A stretch of 27,115 nucleotides of DNA, from contig DATKQI010000298.1 of NCBI GenBank assembly GCA_035532755.1, positions 1-27,115 on the forward strand. The letters run 5' to 3'. Positions 15,260 through 23,646 of the stretch are shown piece by piece. Numbering within the stretch: position 1 is the first letter of the stretch; the number at the start of each line of letters is the position of its first letter. Both the position numbers and the translations under genes were made by a program. The notes under the pieces are model-generated. The model did no database searches and was not told where the DNA came from. It saw only the letters and a program-made list of their open reading frames with translations. The stretch is from DATKQI01 sp035532755 (GTDB lineage: Bacteria; Pseudomonadota; Alphaproteobacteria; Acetobacterales; Acetobacteraceae).

Positions 15260-15871
15260 TCACCCGGCCTGCACGAGCAGCCCGTACGCGGCGGCGGATG
15301 CATTCAGCCAGTGCCAGAAATCACCGGCCGTGCTGCGTGGAAAGACAATGTCGTAGGTCGGCGCGTCATCCACCTGCCAGAGCTGGACTGCGATCTGCTC
15401 AGCCAGCGTAATGGCGGCATCGCCGGGGCCGAAGGCGCGCGGGTGCAGATCGATCGGCATACCCTTCGCCAGCGCCGTGCGCGCCTGCGGTCCGGCGATG
15501 CGCAGCACCCCTCGCCCGCTGCTCTGGTCGATCACGGCCGCGGTGTCGGCCAGCGCCGCGCGCCATGACGCTTCCGCCGCCTCCGGCGATTGCCGTTCCA
15601 TCACGCCGAGCCAATGCCTCGGCCCGGCCCAGACGAGCCCGACCCCGTTCCCGAACACGGCCTTGGGCCGATGGGGCGCGGCGAGTCCGAAGCGCGCCGC
15701 CAGAGCGGACGCCGCGGCATCCGCCTGCCCCCGGCGCGCGATCAGCAGGGATAAGGCCAGATGCGGCCGCTCCCGCACCGTCACCCCGGGCGGCCCGTCC
15801 GGGTTGCCGTGGCGACCGGGGTGCGCGAGGCCCGCGAGGCAGGAAAGCGTGGTCAGCGCCGTGTCATCCAC
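15260..15871 (-). CDS. soxG: Sarcosine oxidase gamma subunit
   Basis: This is a 203-aa protein with GTG start at 15871, supported by GGGGGAGAG about 7 nt upstream and overlapping the soxA stop by 8 nt; a TTG at 15895 is in frame but less likely. It is the smaller GcvT-like subunit of heterotetrameric sarcosine oxidase. Recognisable parts are VWAGPRHWLGVM, VIDQSSGRGVLRIAGPQAR and the terminal FPRSTAGDFWHWL motif, which is strongly conserved in SoxG. In the known enzyme this subunit packs against alpha and beta and is needed for activity. The order soxB-soxD-soxA-soxG is the classical one. Confidence 0.92.
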   Translation of the reverse strand: MDDTALTTLSCLAGLAHPGRHGNPDGPPGVTVRERPHLALSLLIARRGQADAAASALAARFGLAAPHRPKAVFGNGVGLVWAGPRHWLGVMERQSPEAAEASWRAALADTAAVIDQSSGRGVLRIAGPQARTALAKGMPIDLHPRAFGPGDAAITLAEQIAVQLWQVDDAPTYDIVFPRSTAGDFWHWLNASAAAYGLLVQAG

Positions 15872-18848
15872 GCATTCTCTCCCCCTGCGGATCAAGGAAC
15901 GCCGGATCGCACACCCGCACCAGGATCTCCGCGCTGCGCACCGGATCGGTCGCGCGCACCACCTCGCCGATCCGCTCCCGCCCGCGCGCGAGCAGGCCGA
16001 GGCCGATCCAGTGGCCGAACGTGGGAGAGAAGGCGACCGAGGTCATATGCCCTGCATCGTCGGCGGTCGTCCCGGCGGCGTCATGCGCCAGGAAATGCGC
16101 GCCCGCGTGCAGCCTGTCCGCCGGCTCCAGCGGGGCGAAGCCGACCAGCGCCGGGCGTTCGGGGTCTTCCAGCGCGGGGCGGCGGGCCATGGCGCGGCCG
16201 ATGAAATCCTTGTCGATCGCCGTCATCCGCCCGAGCCCCAGGTCGCGCGCCGTGGTCTGCCCGTTCAGCTCGCCGCCCGCCGGATGCCCCTTCTCGATCC
16301 GCATCACGCCGAGCGCCTCGACACCATAGGGCACGATGCCGAACGGCGCGCCCTCGGCCATGATGCCGCGGATCGCCGCATCGCCAAAGCGGGCTGGCAC
16401 CGCGATCTCGTAGGCCAGTTCGCCGGAGAAGGAGATGCGGAACAGCCGCGCGCGCACGCCGCGGAAGGCGGTGAGTTCCGTCGCAGCCAGATGCGGGAAA
16501 CCGGCGTTGGAGACATCGTGCGGCGGATCGACGATCGCGGCCACCACTTCGCGCGCCCGCGGCCCGGCGATGGAGAATTGCGCCCACTGATCGGTGATCG
16601 AGGCGAACTGCACGTCCAGCTCCGGCCACAGGCACTGGTGGCAGAACTCCATGTGCCGAAGCACCGCGGCGGCGTTCGCCGTGGTGGTGGTCATCACGAA
16701 ATGCCGCTCCGCCAGGCGCGCGGTCGTGCCGTCGTCGAACACGAAACCGTCCTCGCGCAGCATCACGCCGTAGCGCGCCCGGCCGATCTTCAGGCTGTGC
16801 CAGCGGTTGATGTAGAGCCGTTCCAGGAACGCCGCCGCGTCCGGGCCCTGAAGATCGATCTTGCCCAGCGTGGACACATCGCACACGCCCACGCCGCTGC
16901 GCACCGCCTGCACTTCGCGGCTGACGGTGGCGAGCCAGCCAGCCTCCCCGGAGCGGGGGAAATATTGCGCGCGCAGCCATGCTCCGGCTTCCACGAACAC
17001 CGCGCCCTGCTCTTCCGCCCAGGTGTGGCTCGGGGTGAGGCGCGTGGGGCGAAAGGCGTGGCCACGGCTGAGTCCCGCGAGCGCGCCGATGGCAACCGGC
17101 GTGTAGGGCGGGCGGAATGTGGTAGTGCCGAGGGTGGCAAGCGGCCGGCCACGAACCTCGGCCAGGATGCCCAGCGCGTTCACGCTGGCGGTCTTGCCCT
17201 GGTCTGTGGCCATGCCGAGCGTGGTGTAGCGCTTGGCATGCTCGGGCGCGCCGAAGCCTTCGCGGTTCGCCAGTTCCAGATCGGTGTCGGACACGTCGTT
17301 CTGGAAATCGACGAACGCCTTGCCGCGATGGCCGGGCACGCGCCACAGCGGCGCGAATTCCGTCGTGTCCGGTTCGGTTGCGGGAACATCGGGGAGGGTG
17401 CCGGCGAACCCGCAATCGGCCGCGGCGGCAAACCCGGCCTGTGCGCCGGACGTGAGGCAGCCGGCCAGGGCGAAGGTTCCGGCCGCGGCGCCTGCGATCT
17501 GCATGCCCGGCGGCGGATTGCCGGCTACGAAACCGCCCGCCACCGCGCTCCACGACGGCTTGCCGCCAAGATGGGAAGTGAGGTGGGCGGTCGGCGTCCA
17601 GCCGCCGGACATCGCTAGGAGATCGCACGACAGGCGCAGTACGCTCCCCCCGCGCGGAAGGATGTCCGCGCCGCGCAGCCCGCGCCCGCCGATGGCGCGC
17701 ACCACCACGGCATCCGCGACGAGGCGGGCGCCGGCCGCCTGCGCCGCCTGCCGCACCGCGGGCGGCGGGTCGGCCCGTGGATCGACCACCGCCGCAACCG
17801 CGATGCCTGCAGCGGCGAGATCGGCGACGGTCCGCGCCGCCTCGTCGTTGTTGGCAAAGACCACCGCGCGTTGGCCGGGCCGGGCGGCGAAGCGGTTGAG
17901 GTAGCTGCGCACCGCCCCGGCCAGCATCACGCCCGGCCGGTCGTTGTCGCCGAACACCAGCGGTCGCTCGATCGCCCCGGCGGCCAGCACGGCACGTTTC
18001 GCGACGATCCGCCACAGGCGCTGGCGCGGCTGGTATGGCGGCGGTTCCGGCAGATGGTCGCTCACCCGCTCCACCGCCGCATAGGTGCCGCCGTCGTACA
18101 CGCCGAACACCGTCGTGCGCGGCAGGATCTGCACCTGCGGCATCTGCGCCAGTTCGGCCGCGACGGCGGCGGCCCATTCCGCGCCCGATTGCGTGCCGAT
18201 CGTCTGCCGCTCCGACAGCGCCCGGCCGCCGAGGCGGAAATCCTGCTCGCACAGCGCCACGCGCGCGCCCGTGCGCCCGGCGGCCAGGGCGGCCATCAAC
18301 CCGGCCGGGCCGGCGCCGATCACCAGCACATCGCAGAAGGCCGTCATCTTCTCGTACGAATCCGGATCCGGCGCCCCGGCCGCACGACCAAGCCCGGCGG
18401 CGCGGCGGATCAGCGGCTCGTACACCCGTTCCCAGAACGCGGCCGGCCACATGAAGGTCTTGTAGTAGAACCCGGCCGCGAACACCGGCGCGGCCAGCGC
18501 GTTCACCGCCAGCAGATCGAAGCCGAGGCTCGGCCAGCGGTTCTGGCTCGTCGCCGCCAGCCCGTCCCACAATTCCACCATCGTCGCGCGCGTGTTCGGC
18601 TCACGCCGGGCACCTTCGCGCAGTTCCACCAGCGCGTTCGGCTCCTCCACCCCGGCCGAGAGAATGCCGCGCGGGCGATGGTATTTGAACGAGCGGCCGA
18701 CCAGCCGAACGCCGTTCGCAACCAGCGCGGAAGCCAGCGTATCCCCCGGATGACCGGTGAATGCCTGCCCGTCGAACCGGAAGCCCAGGCTGCGGCTGCG
18801 ATCGATCAGCCCGCCGGCGGCGAGGCGCCCGGCCTGCGTGCCGCTCAT
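15864..18848 (-). CDS. soxA: Sarcosine oxidase alpha subunit
   Basis: This 994-aa flavoprotein starts at ATG 18848 and overlaps the soxD stop (ATGA). N-terminal 1-100: a ferredoxin-like fold with the GRSFKYHRPRG segment. Dinucleotide binding: VIGAGPAGLMAALAAG (176-191). Middle: FAD/NAD domain with a second Rossmann half. From about residue 600: the folate-binding GcvT-like domain, beginning RGHAFRPTRLTPSHTWAEEQG and containing GKIDLQGPDAA, AGPRAREVV, SFSGELAYEI and IEKGHPAGGELNG. In characterised SoxBDAG, alpha carries NAD+ and the folate site and passes formaldehyde from demethylation to tetrahydrofolate. Length is usual. Because glyA, folD and purU are absent nearby, the substrate may be another N-methyl or cyclic amino acid. 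Confidence 0.95.
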   Translation of the reverse strand: MSGTQAGRLAAGGLIDRSRSLGFRFDGQAFTGHPGDTLASALVANGVRLVGRSFKYHRPRGILSAGVEEPNALVELREGARREPNTRATMVELWDGLAATSQNRWPSLGFDLLAVNALAAPVFAAGFYYKTFMWPAAFWERVYEPLIRRAAGLGRAAGAPDPDSYEKMTAFCDVLVIGAGPAGLMAALAAGRTGARVALCEQDFRLGGRALSERQTIGTQSGAEWAAAVAAELAQMPQVQILPRTTVFGVYDGGTYAAVERVSDHLPEPPPYQPRQRLWRIVAKRAVLAAGAIERPLVFGDNDRPGVMLAGAVRSYLNRFAARPGQRAVVFANNDEAARTVADLAAAGIAVAAVVDPRADPPPAVRQAAQAAGARLVADAVVVRAIGGRGLRGADILPRGGSVLRLSCDLLAMSGGWTPTAHLTSHLGGKPSWSAVAGGFVAGNPPPGMQIAGAAAGTFALAGCLTSGAQAGFAAAADCGFAGTLPDVPATEPDTTEFAPLWRVPGHRGKAFVDFQNDVSDTDLELANREGFGAPEHAKRYTTLGMATDQGKTASVNALGILAEVRGRPLATLGTTTFRPPYTPVAIGALAGLSRGHAFRPTRLTPSHTWAEEQGAVFVEAGAWLRAQYFPRSGEAGWLATVSREVQAVRSGVGVCDVSTLGKIDLQGPDAAAFLERLYINRWHSLKIGRARYGVMLREDGFVFDDGTTARLAERHFVMTTTTANAAAVLRHMEFCHQCLWPELDVQFASITDQWAQFSIAGPRAREVVAAIVDPPHDVSNAGFPHLAATELTAFRGVRARLFRISFSGELAYEIAVPARFGDAAIRGIMAEGAPFGIVPYGVEALGVMRIEKGHPAGGELNGQTTARDLGLGRMTAIDKDFIGRAMARRPALEDPERPALVGFAPLEPADRLHAGAHFLAHDAAGTTADDAGHMTSVAFSPTFGHWIGLGLLARGRERIGEVVRATDPVRSAEILVRVCDPAFLDPQGERMRG

Positions 18849-19105
18849 GCCGCACCCGGCGCGGCTGTCACGCCCAGGATGGCGTGGCTGCGCGTATCCC
18901 GTTCCACCACCAGCCAGGCACGGCAGCCGGCCTCATGTTGCCAGTATTCGCGGTGCGGGCCGGCCGGGTTGTCACGCAGATAGACATAGGCATGCCAGGC
19001 GGCCTGATCCTCCGGCGGCGCGGCAGGACGGGGCAATGTCGCGTCGCCCAGATACAGGAATTCCCGTATGCCGCGTTCGCCGCAGAAGGGGCAGTCGATG
19101 CGCAT
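18845..19105 (-). CDS. soxD: Sarcosine oxidase delta subunit
   Basis: This is an 86-aa zinc-binding subunit of heterotetrameric sarcosine oxidase. The probable zinc ligands are C5 and C8 (CPFCG), H57 and C61 (HEAGC), the arrangement of the family. Other conserved residues are the AYVYLRDNPAGPHREYWQH stretch, shared by SoxD proteins. Its stop overlaps the soxA start by 4 nt and it begins 15 nt after soxB, so the four subunits form a tightly coupled unit. Confidence 0.95.
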   Translation of the reverse strand: MRIDCPFCGERGIREFLYLGDATLPRPAAPPEDQAAWHAYVYLRDNPAGPHREYWQHEAGCRAWLVVERDTRSHAILGVTAAPGAA

Positions 19106-19120
19106 GACCCAGCTGCCTCT

Positions 19121-20371
19121 TCAGTGGTGGTTCGGGTGCGCGCCGGCACCCCTCTCGTCGATCAGATGGCCGGTCGCGAAGCGATCAAGCCGGTAGGCGG
19201 CGTTCAATGCGTGCGGCGCGCCATGCGCGATGGTCCAGGCGTAGCACCAGCCCGAGGCAGGGGTCGCCTTGAACCCGCCATAGCACCAGCCGGCATTGAG
19301 GAAGAGCCCGTCGATCGGCGTGCGGTCGATGATCGGGCTGCCGTCCATGCTCATGTCCATGACCCCGCCCCAGGAGCGCAGCACGCGCAGCCGGCCGAGG
19401 CCAGGCATCATCGCCATCGCCTCCTCCGCCACATCCTCCACCAGCGGCAGGTTGCCGCGCTGGGCGTAGGAGTTGTAGCCGTCGAGGTCGCCGCCGAACA
19501 CGAGCCCGCCCTTGTCGGACTGGCTGATGTAGAAATGCCCGGCGCCGAAGGTGACCACGGTGTCGATCAGCGGCTTCAGCCCTTCGGAGACGAACGCCTG
19601 CAGCACATGGCTCTCGATCGGCAGGCGCAGCCCGGCGAGGGCGGCGACGCGCGAGGAATTGCCGGCCGCCGCCAGGGCGACCTTGCCCGCGCGGATATAT
19701 CCCTTCGCCGTCTCCACCCCTACCGCGCGGCCAGCCTCCACACGAATACCGGTCACCTCGCAGTTCTGGATGATGTCCACGCCGCGCGCATCCGCCGCGC
19801 GGGCATAGCCCCAGGCCACCGCATCGTGCCGCACCGTGCCGCCGCGCCGCTGCAGCAGCCCGCCCTGGATGGGGAACCGCGCCGTGTCGAAATCAAGCCC
19901 GGGGGCGAAGGCGCGCACCTGCTCCCGGTCGAGCAGTTCGGCATCGACGCCGGCCAGCCGCATCGCGTTGCCACGGCGCGCATTGGCATCGCGCTGGGCA
20001 TCCGAATGGTGCAGGTTCAGCACGCCGCGCTGGCTCACCATCGCGTTGTAGTTGATGTCCTGCTCCAGCCCTTCCCACAGTTTCAGCGACCATTCGTAGA
20101 ACGGCGTGTTGCCGGGCAGCAGGTAGTTGGAGCGGATGATCGTGGTGTTGCGCCCGATATTGCCGGAACCGAGATAGGATTTGTCGATCACGGCGACATT
20201 GGTGATGCCATGTTCTTTCGCGAGATAGTAGGCGGTGGAGAGGCCATGCCCGCCACCGCCCACGATCACCACGTCGTATTCCGCTTTCGGCTCGGGCTCC
20301 CGCCATACCGGCGTCCAGCCGCGCTGGCCGCGCAGCGCCTGGGACAGAAGGCTCACGAAGGAATAACGCAC
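19121..20371 (-). CDS. soxB: Sarcosine oxidase beta subunit
   Basis: This is a 416-aa flavin oxidase subunit. GTG 20371 was chosen because the family begins with M-R-Y-S and has about this length; an in-frame ATG at 20404 would add 11 residues. Visible: FAD-binding VVIVGGGGHGLSTAYYLA (34-51), GSGNIGRNTTIIRSNY (68-83) and RHDAVAWGYA (181-190). H182 is in the position of the histidine that covalently holds FMN in known SoxB. The C-terminal GWCYGGFKATPASG segment is conserved. In the complex, beta oxidises the secondary amine and passes electrons to O2. The gene lies 100 nt after the ABC permease, so it may have its own promoter or be read through. Confidence 0.94.
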   Translation of the reverse strand: MRYSFVSLLSQALRGQRGWTPVWREPEPKAEYDVVIVGGGGHGLSTAYYLAKEHGITNVAVIDKSYLGSGNIGRNTTIIRSNYLLPGNTPFYEWSLKLWEGLEQDINYNAMVSQRGVLNLHHSDAQRDANARRGNAMRLAGVDAELLDREQVRAFAPGLDFDTARFPIQGGLLQRRGGTVRHDAVAWGYARAADARGVDIIQNCEVTGIRVEAGRAVGVETAKGYIRAGKVALAAAGNSSRVAALAGLRLPIESHVLQAFVSEGLKPLIDTVVTFGAGHFYISQSDKGGLVFGGDLDGYNSYAQRGNLPLVEDVAEEAMAMMPGLGRLRVLRSWGGVMDMSMDGSPIIDRTPIDGLFLNAGWCYGGFKATPASGWCYAWTIAHGAPHALNAAYRLDRFATGHLIDERGAGAHPNHH

Positions 20372-20429
20372 GCACACCCCACCGGCGGTTGCCGCGCATG
20401 ACATTCCCCGCCCGGACGGGCGCAGTCAA

Positions 20430-20465
20430 GCCGGCGCCGGCGCTGGAGGCCGAGCGCCCCCAGCG
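20430..20465. repeat. GC-rich dyads between the ABC permease and soxB
   Basis: GCCGGCGCCGGC (20430-20441) is a perfect 12-bp palindrome, followed by arms CGCTGG (20441-20446) and CCAGCG (20460-20465). They sit in the 99-bp gap between the transporter and sox genes and may form a weak terminator or processing hairpin. The role is unproven. Confidence 0.3.
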
Positions 20466-20470
20466 GCACG

Positions 20471-21301
20471 CTACCCCTTCACGCTGCCGGCCATCAGCCC
20501 GCCGACAAACCAGCGCTGGAGCGCCACGTACAGCACCATCGGCACCACCGCGATCAGCGTGAGGATGGCGAACAGCTTGCCCGGATCGGTCATGTACGGG
20601 CCTTCGTAGTACAATGGCGCCAGCGGCAGCGTCTTGAGCGCGTTGCGCGTCATGATCACCAGCGCGAGGAAGAACTCGTTCCACGAGAACAGGAACTGCC
20701 AGACCGCAACCACGATGAGAGACGGGCGGATGAGCGGCACGACGATCCGCCACAGCACGGTGAACGACCCCGCGCCGTCGATCGTCGCCGCTTCCTCCAG
20801 CTGCACCGGAATCTCGTCCATCGCCCCCTTCACGATCACGGTGCCGAACGGGATGCCCAGCGCCGCATTCGGCCCGATCAGCCCGGCGTAGGTATTGGTG
20901 AGCGCCAGGTGCTTCAGCAGCACGGTGATCGGGATCAGCAATGAGGCCAGCGGCAGCAGCAGGGCGGACAGCACGACCAGCAGCATCGCCTGGCCGTAGC
21001 GGATCTTCAGCCGCGAGATCGCGAAGGCGAGGCCGGTTACGCAGAAGAGCGTGAGCACCACGCTCGCCACCGCCACGATCAGGCTGTTGAGGAAGAACCG
21101 CCCCAGATGCCCGGTGGACAGCACGGTGAGGTAGTTGGCAAGCGTGGGATGGCTGGCGATCAGCACCGGGGCGAAGCTGTCGGTGCTGTTCCGCAGCGAA
21201 ATATCCACCATGTAGACGGTCGGGACGAGGCTGATCGCCGTGGCGACCAGCAGCAGCAGATAGGCGATCCGGCGGCTGCGCGCCGCGTGCGGCCTAGACA
21301 T
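20471..21301 (-). CDS. ABC transporter permease (MalG/CUT1 type)
   Basis: This is a 276-aa inner-membrane permease of the carbohydrate-type (CUT1) importer family, with about six predicted transmembrane helices. The cytoplasmic EAA loop reads EEAATIDGAGSFTVLWRIV, the segment that docks onto the ATPase. The NEFFLALVI segment after it and the C-terminal LQRWFVGGLMAGSVKG are typical of MalG-like proteins. The ATG at 21301 overlaps the upstream permease by 8 nt, so the two are coupled. No nucleotide-binding subunit is encoded in the window. The substrate is probably that of the neighbouring enzymes. Confidence 0.93.
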   Translation of the reverse strand: MSRPHAARSRRIAYLLLLVATAISLVPTVYMVDISLRNSTDSFAPVLIASHPTLANYLTVLSTGHLGRFFLNSLIVAVASVVLTLFCVTGLAFAISRLKIRYGQAMLLVVLSALLLPLASLLIPITVLLKHLALTNTYAGLIGPNAALGIPFGTVIVKGAMDEIPVQLEEAATIDGAGSFTVLWRIVVPLIRPSLIVVAVWQFLFSWNEFFLALVIMTRNALKTLPLAPLYYEGPYMTDPGKLFAILTLIAVVPMVLYVALQRWFVGGLMAGSVKG

Positions 21302-22205
21302 GGCGCGGCTTCCGCCCCGGCATGGCCACCGCGCCGGTCAGCGTGTACTCGGCCGCGATGAAGATCATCGCGAGCGCGAACAGCACCACCGCCACCGCCG
21401 AGGCATAGCGCATCTCGTTTTCCACGAAGCCGGTCTGGAAGATGTAGGTGGCCAGCGTCTGCGACGCGTCGGCCGGGCCACCCTGCGTCATCAGGTAGAT
21501 CAGCGGGAACTGCTGCAGCGCCTGGATGGTGCCAAGGACCATCAATGAAATATGGGTGGACCGGACGAGCGGCCAGATGATGTGGCGGACGCGGGTGAAG
21601 CCGGAGGCCCCGTCGATCGCGGCGGCATCGAGCAGCTCCGCGTCGATCTGCGCGATCCCCACGCAGTACAGCAGCACGAAGAACCCGCACCACTGCCAGA
21701 CGTTCACCACGATCAGCCCCAGCGTCGCCGTCCGCGGATCGCCCAGGATGGCGGGAAACGATCCGGCAAGGCCAAGGCTGTTGAACAGGCCGAACAGCAG
21801 CCCGTAATCCGGCGCATAGAGCGTGGTGAAGACCAGCGCGATGACAGACGGCGTGATCACCATCGGCAGGAACAGCAGGGTGCGGAAGACCGCCTTGCCG
21901 CGCGGGATGTACAACTGGATCAGCACGCCCAGCGCGAAGCCGATCGCGATCTCGGCGATCACGCACAGCACGACCCATTCCACCGAGTTGCGCAGCGCCG
22001 TCCAGAACACCGGATCGGCCCCCGCCTGCGCATAGCGCGCGACGGAGACGCCGTGGCGCGGATCGCCCAGGCTCGCGATGATGTTGGCGATGATGGGATA
22101 GACGATGAAGATCGCGAACAGCGCCAGTGCCGGCAGCACATACAGGAACGCCCAGCGCGTGGATTTGCCCAGCACGGAGCCCGCGCCCGGCCTCATCGCC
22201 GGCAT
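21294..22205 (-). CDS. ABC transporter permease (MalF/CUT1 type)
   Basis: This is a 303-aa permease from ATG 22205; another in-frame ATG lies at 22196 and a TTG at 22214. About six transmembrane helices are seen, the first being FLYVLPALALFAIFIVYP, which is characteristic of MalF/UgpA-like proteins. The EAA loop is DAELLDAAAIDGASGFTRVR. The LMTQGGPADASQTLATYIFQ stretch near the C-terminus matches the usual Y-x-(M/L)-T-x-G-G-P motif. It partners the MalG-type permease that overlaps its end. It begins 71 nt after the solute-binding protein gene. Confidence 0.93.
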   Translation of the reverse strand: MPAMRPGAGSVLGKSTRWAFLYVLPALALFAIFIVYPIIANIIASLGDPRHGVSVARYAQAGADPVFWTALRNSVEWVVLCVIAEIAIGFALGVLIQLYIPRGKAVFRTLLFLPMVITPSVIALVFTTLYAPDYGLLFGLFNSLGLAGSFPAILGDPRTATLGLIVVNVWQWCGFFVLLYCVGIAQIDAELLDAAAIDGASGFTRVRHIIWPLVRSTHISLMVLGTIQALQQFPLIYLMTQGGPADASQTLATYIFQTGFVENEMRYASAVAVVLFALAMIFIAAEYTLTGAVAMPGRKPRHV

Positions 22206-22276
22206 CTCGCGCAAGGGGAACGCTCGGGCGGGGACGGCATCCCCGCCCTTGCCTCACTCCGGTCCAAGACCAGCCC

Positions 22277-23584
22277 CTATTTCGCGGCTTGGGCTTGCGC
22301 CACCTTCTGCACCGCCGCCATCGCCGCTTCCGGTGTCTTGGAGCCGGCGCCGATCGCTTGCAGATTGCTTACCAGCGTCTGGAAGATCACCGGATTGCCC
22401 ACCGCATGCGGGTGCGCGGTGGCCAGTTCCTGAATATAGCTGTCATACAGGCCTTGCAGATGCGGCGAGAGCGCCTGCTGCGGTTTCATGCCGTTGAACG
22501 CAGGCAGGTCGTTGAGCTGGTTCAGCGCGATCTGCTCGGCAACACCGCTGATCAGCTCCTTGATCACCACCTTCGTCGCCGCTTCCACCGCGGGGGATTT
22601 GGCGGCGTTCTTCGTCATGCCCCAGCCGATATCCACCCCGCCGATCGGCGGGCTCGGCTGCGCGCCGGCAGCCACGCCGGGGAAGAAGAACTTGCCGTAG
22701 CCGGACATCGTCTTCAGTGCCGGATTCGACGACAGACCGGTCTCCTGCAGCCACCAGGAGCCGAGCGAGATCATCCCCACCCGCCCGGCAGCGAAGAGAT
22801 TCGCACCCGTCGGGTACTGCAGCGCGGAGAGCGCACCGGCCTGCACCACCTTCGCGGTGAACAGCGTCTGCCAGACCTTTGCCGCCTTGATCATCCCCGG
22901 CTGCGTCCATACCGGCGCACCCTGCTGCACGGCGAGAAGCCCCTTCAGATCAGTCTGCGCCGCGATCTGCATATACACCCAGCCGTCGAACAGCCCGGTG
23001 GCACCGCCCTGGTAGAACGGGATGAGTCCCTTGGCGCGGATCTTCTTCGCATCCGCGACCAGCTCGCCCATCGTCTTCGGCGGGGCGGCGATGCCTGCTT
23101 TCTTGAAGATCGCCCGGTTGTACCAGATGTTCAGCACCTGGGCCTCCTGCGGCAGCATGTAGTACGCCGCATCACCCTTCGGGTTGCCCAGCCGCGCTTC
23201 CGCCAGCAGGGATGGCGCGAAGTTCTTCGTCCAGTCCGCCCCCCAGGCGCCTGTCGCCGTCGCTGTCAGATCTTGCAGATAGGGTCGGTATTCCTGCGTA
23301 TAGGCACCGGGCGGCAGGCCGATGATATCGGGCAGAGTGCCGGATGCAGCGGCGGCCTTCATCGCGGTGAAGTCCGCGGTATGCGGCTGGATCGTCGCGC
23401 GCACCTGGATGCCCGGGTGCGCCTTCTCGATCGCCGCCACCATCGCCTTCATCGTCGGCGCCACCGGGGTCCAGGACCACAGCGTGACGACGACGGGCGC
23501 GGCTGCCGACGCCGGCGGCGCGAAGGCCGCAGTTGCGGCCAGGGCCAGCAGGCCCAGGCCCGTGTTGCGAAGAACCCGTTTCAT
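22277..23584 (-). CDS. Extracellular solute-binding protein (ABC importer)
   Basis: This is a 435-aa periplasmic substrate-binding protein. ATG 23584 has an excellent ribosome-binding site (AGGAGGGAGGAAACA before it). A signal peptide spans residues 1-27 (KRVLRN, hydrophobic core, cleavage after ASA). The mature part begins VVTLWSWTP, then AIEKAHPGIQVRATI and the IIGLPPGA segment, and has the IWYNRAIFKKAGI block that marks the family-1 solute-binding proteins. Aromatic residues such as the WTP Trp may line the ligand site. Family-1 proteins usually bind sugars, but many take other polar compounds. The ligand is not readable. It leads the transporter genes and follows the DapA-family gene by 62 nt. 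Confidence 0.93.
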   Translation of the reverse strand: MKRVLRNTGLGLLALAATAAFAPPASAAAPVVVTLWSWTPVAPTMKAMVAAIEKAHPGIQVRATIQPHTADFTAMKAAAASGTLPDIIGLPPGAYTQEYRPYLQDLTATATGAWGADWTKNFAPSLLAEARLGNPKGDAAYYMLPQEAQVLNIWYNRAIFKKAGIAAPPKTMGELVADAKKIRAKGLIPFYQGGATGLFDGWVYMQIAAQTDLKGLLAVQQGAPVWTQPGMIKAAKVWQTLFTAKVVQAGALSALQYPTGANLFAAGRVGMISLGSWWLQETGLSSNPALKTMSGYGKFFFPGVAAGAQPSPPIGGVDIGWGMTKNAAKSPAVEAATKVVIKELISGVAEQIALNQLNDLPAFNGMKPQQALSPHLQGLYDSYIQELATAHPHAVGNPVIFQTLVSNLQAIGAGSKTPEAAMAAVQKVAQAQAAK

Positions 23585-23646
23585 TGTTTCCTCCCTCCTT
23601 CTACCCGCCTGATCACACGCCGGAACCTCCGGCACGCTTCATCGCA

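Noticed and set aside
15411..17618. A 735-aa plus-strand ORF opposite soxA and soxG
   Set aside because: Its composition is that of an antisense frame and no domain is recognisable.
16081..18570. An 829-aa minus-strand ORF overlapping soxA in another frame
   Set aside because: It is an Arg/Gly-rich shadow frame; soxA matches its family over its whole length.
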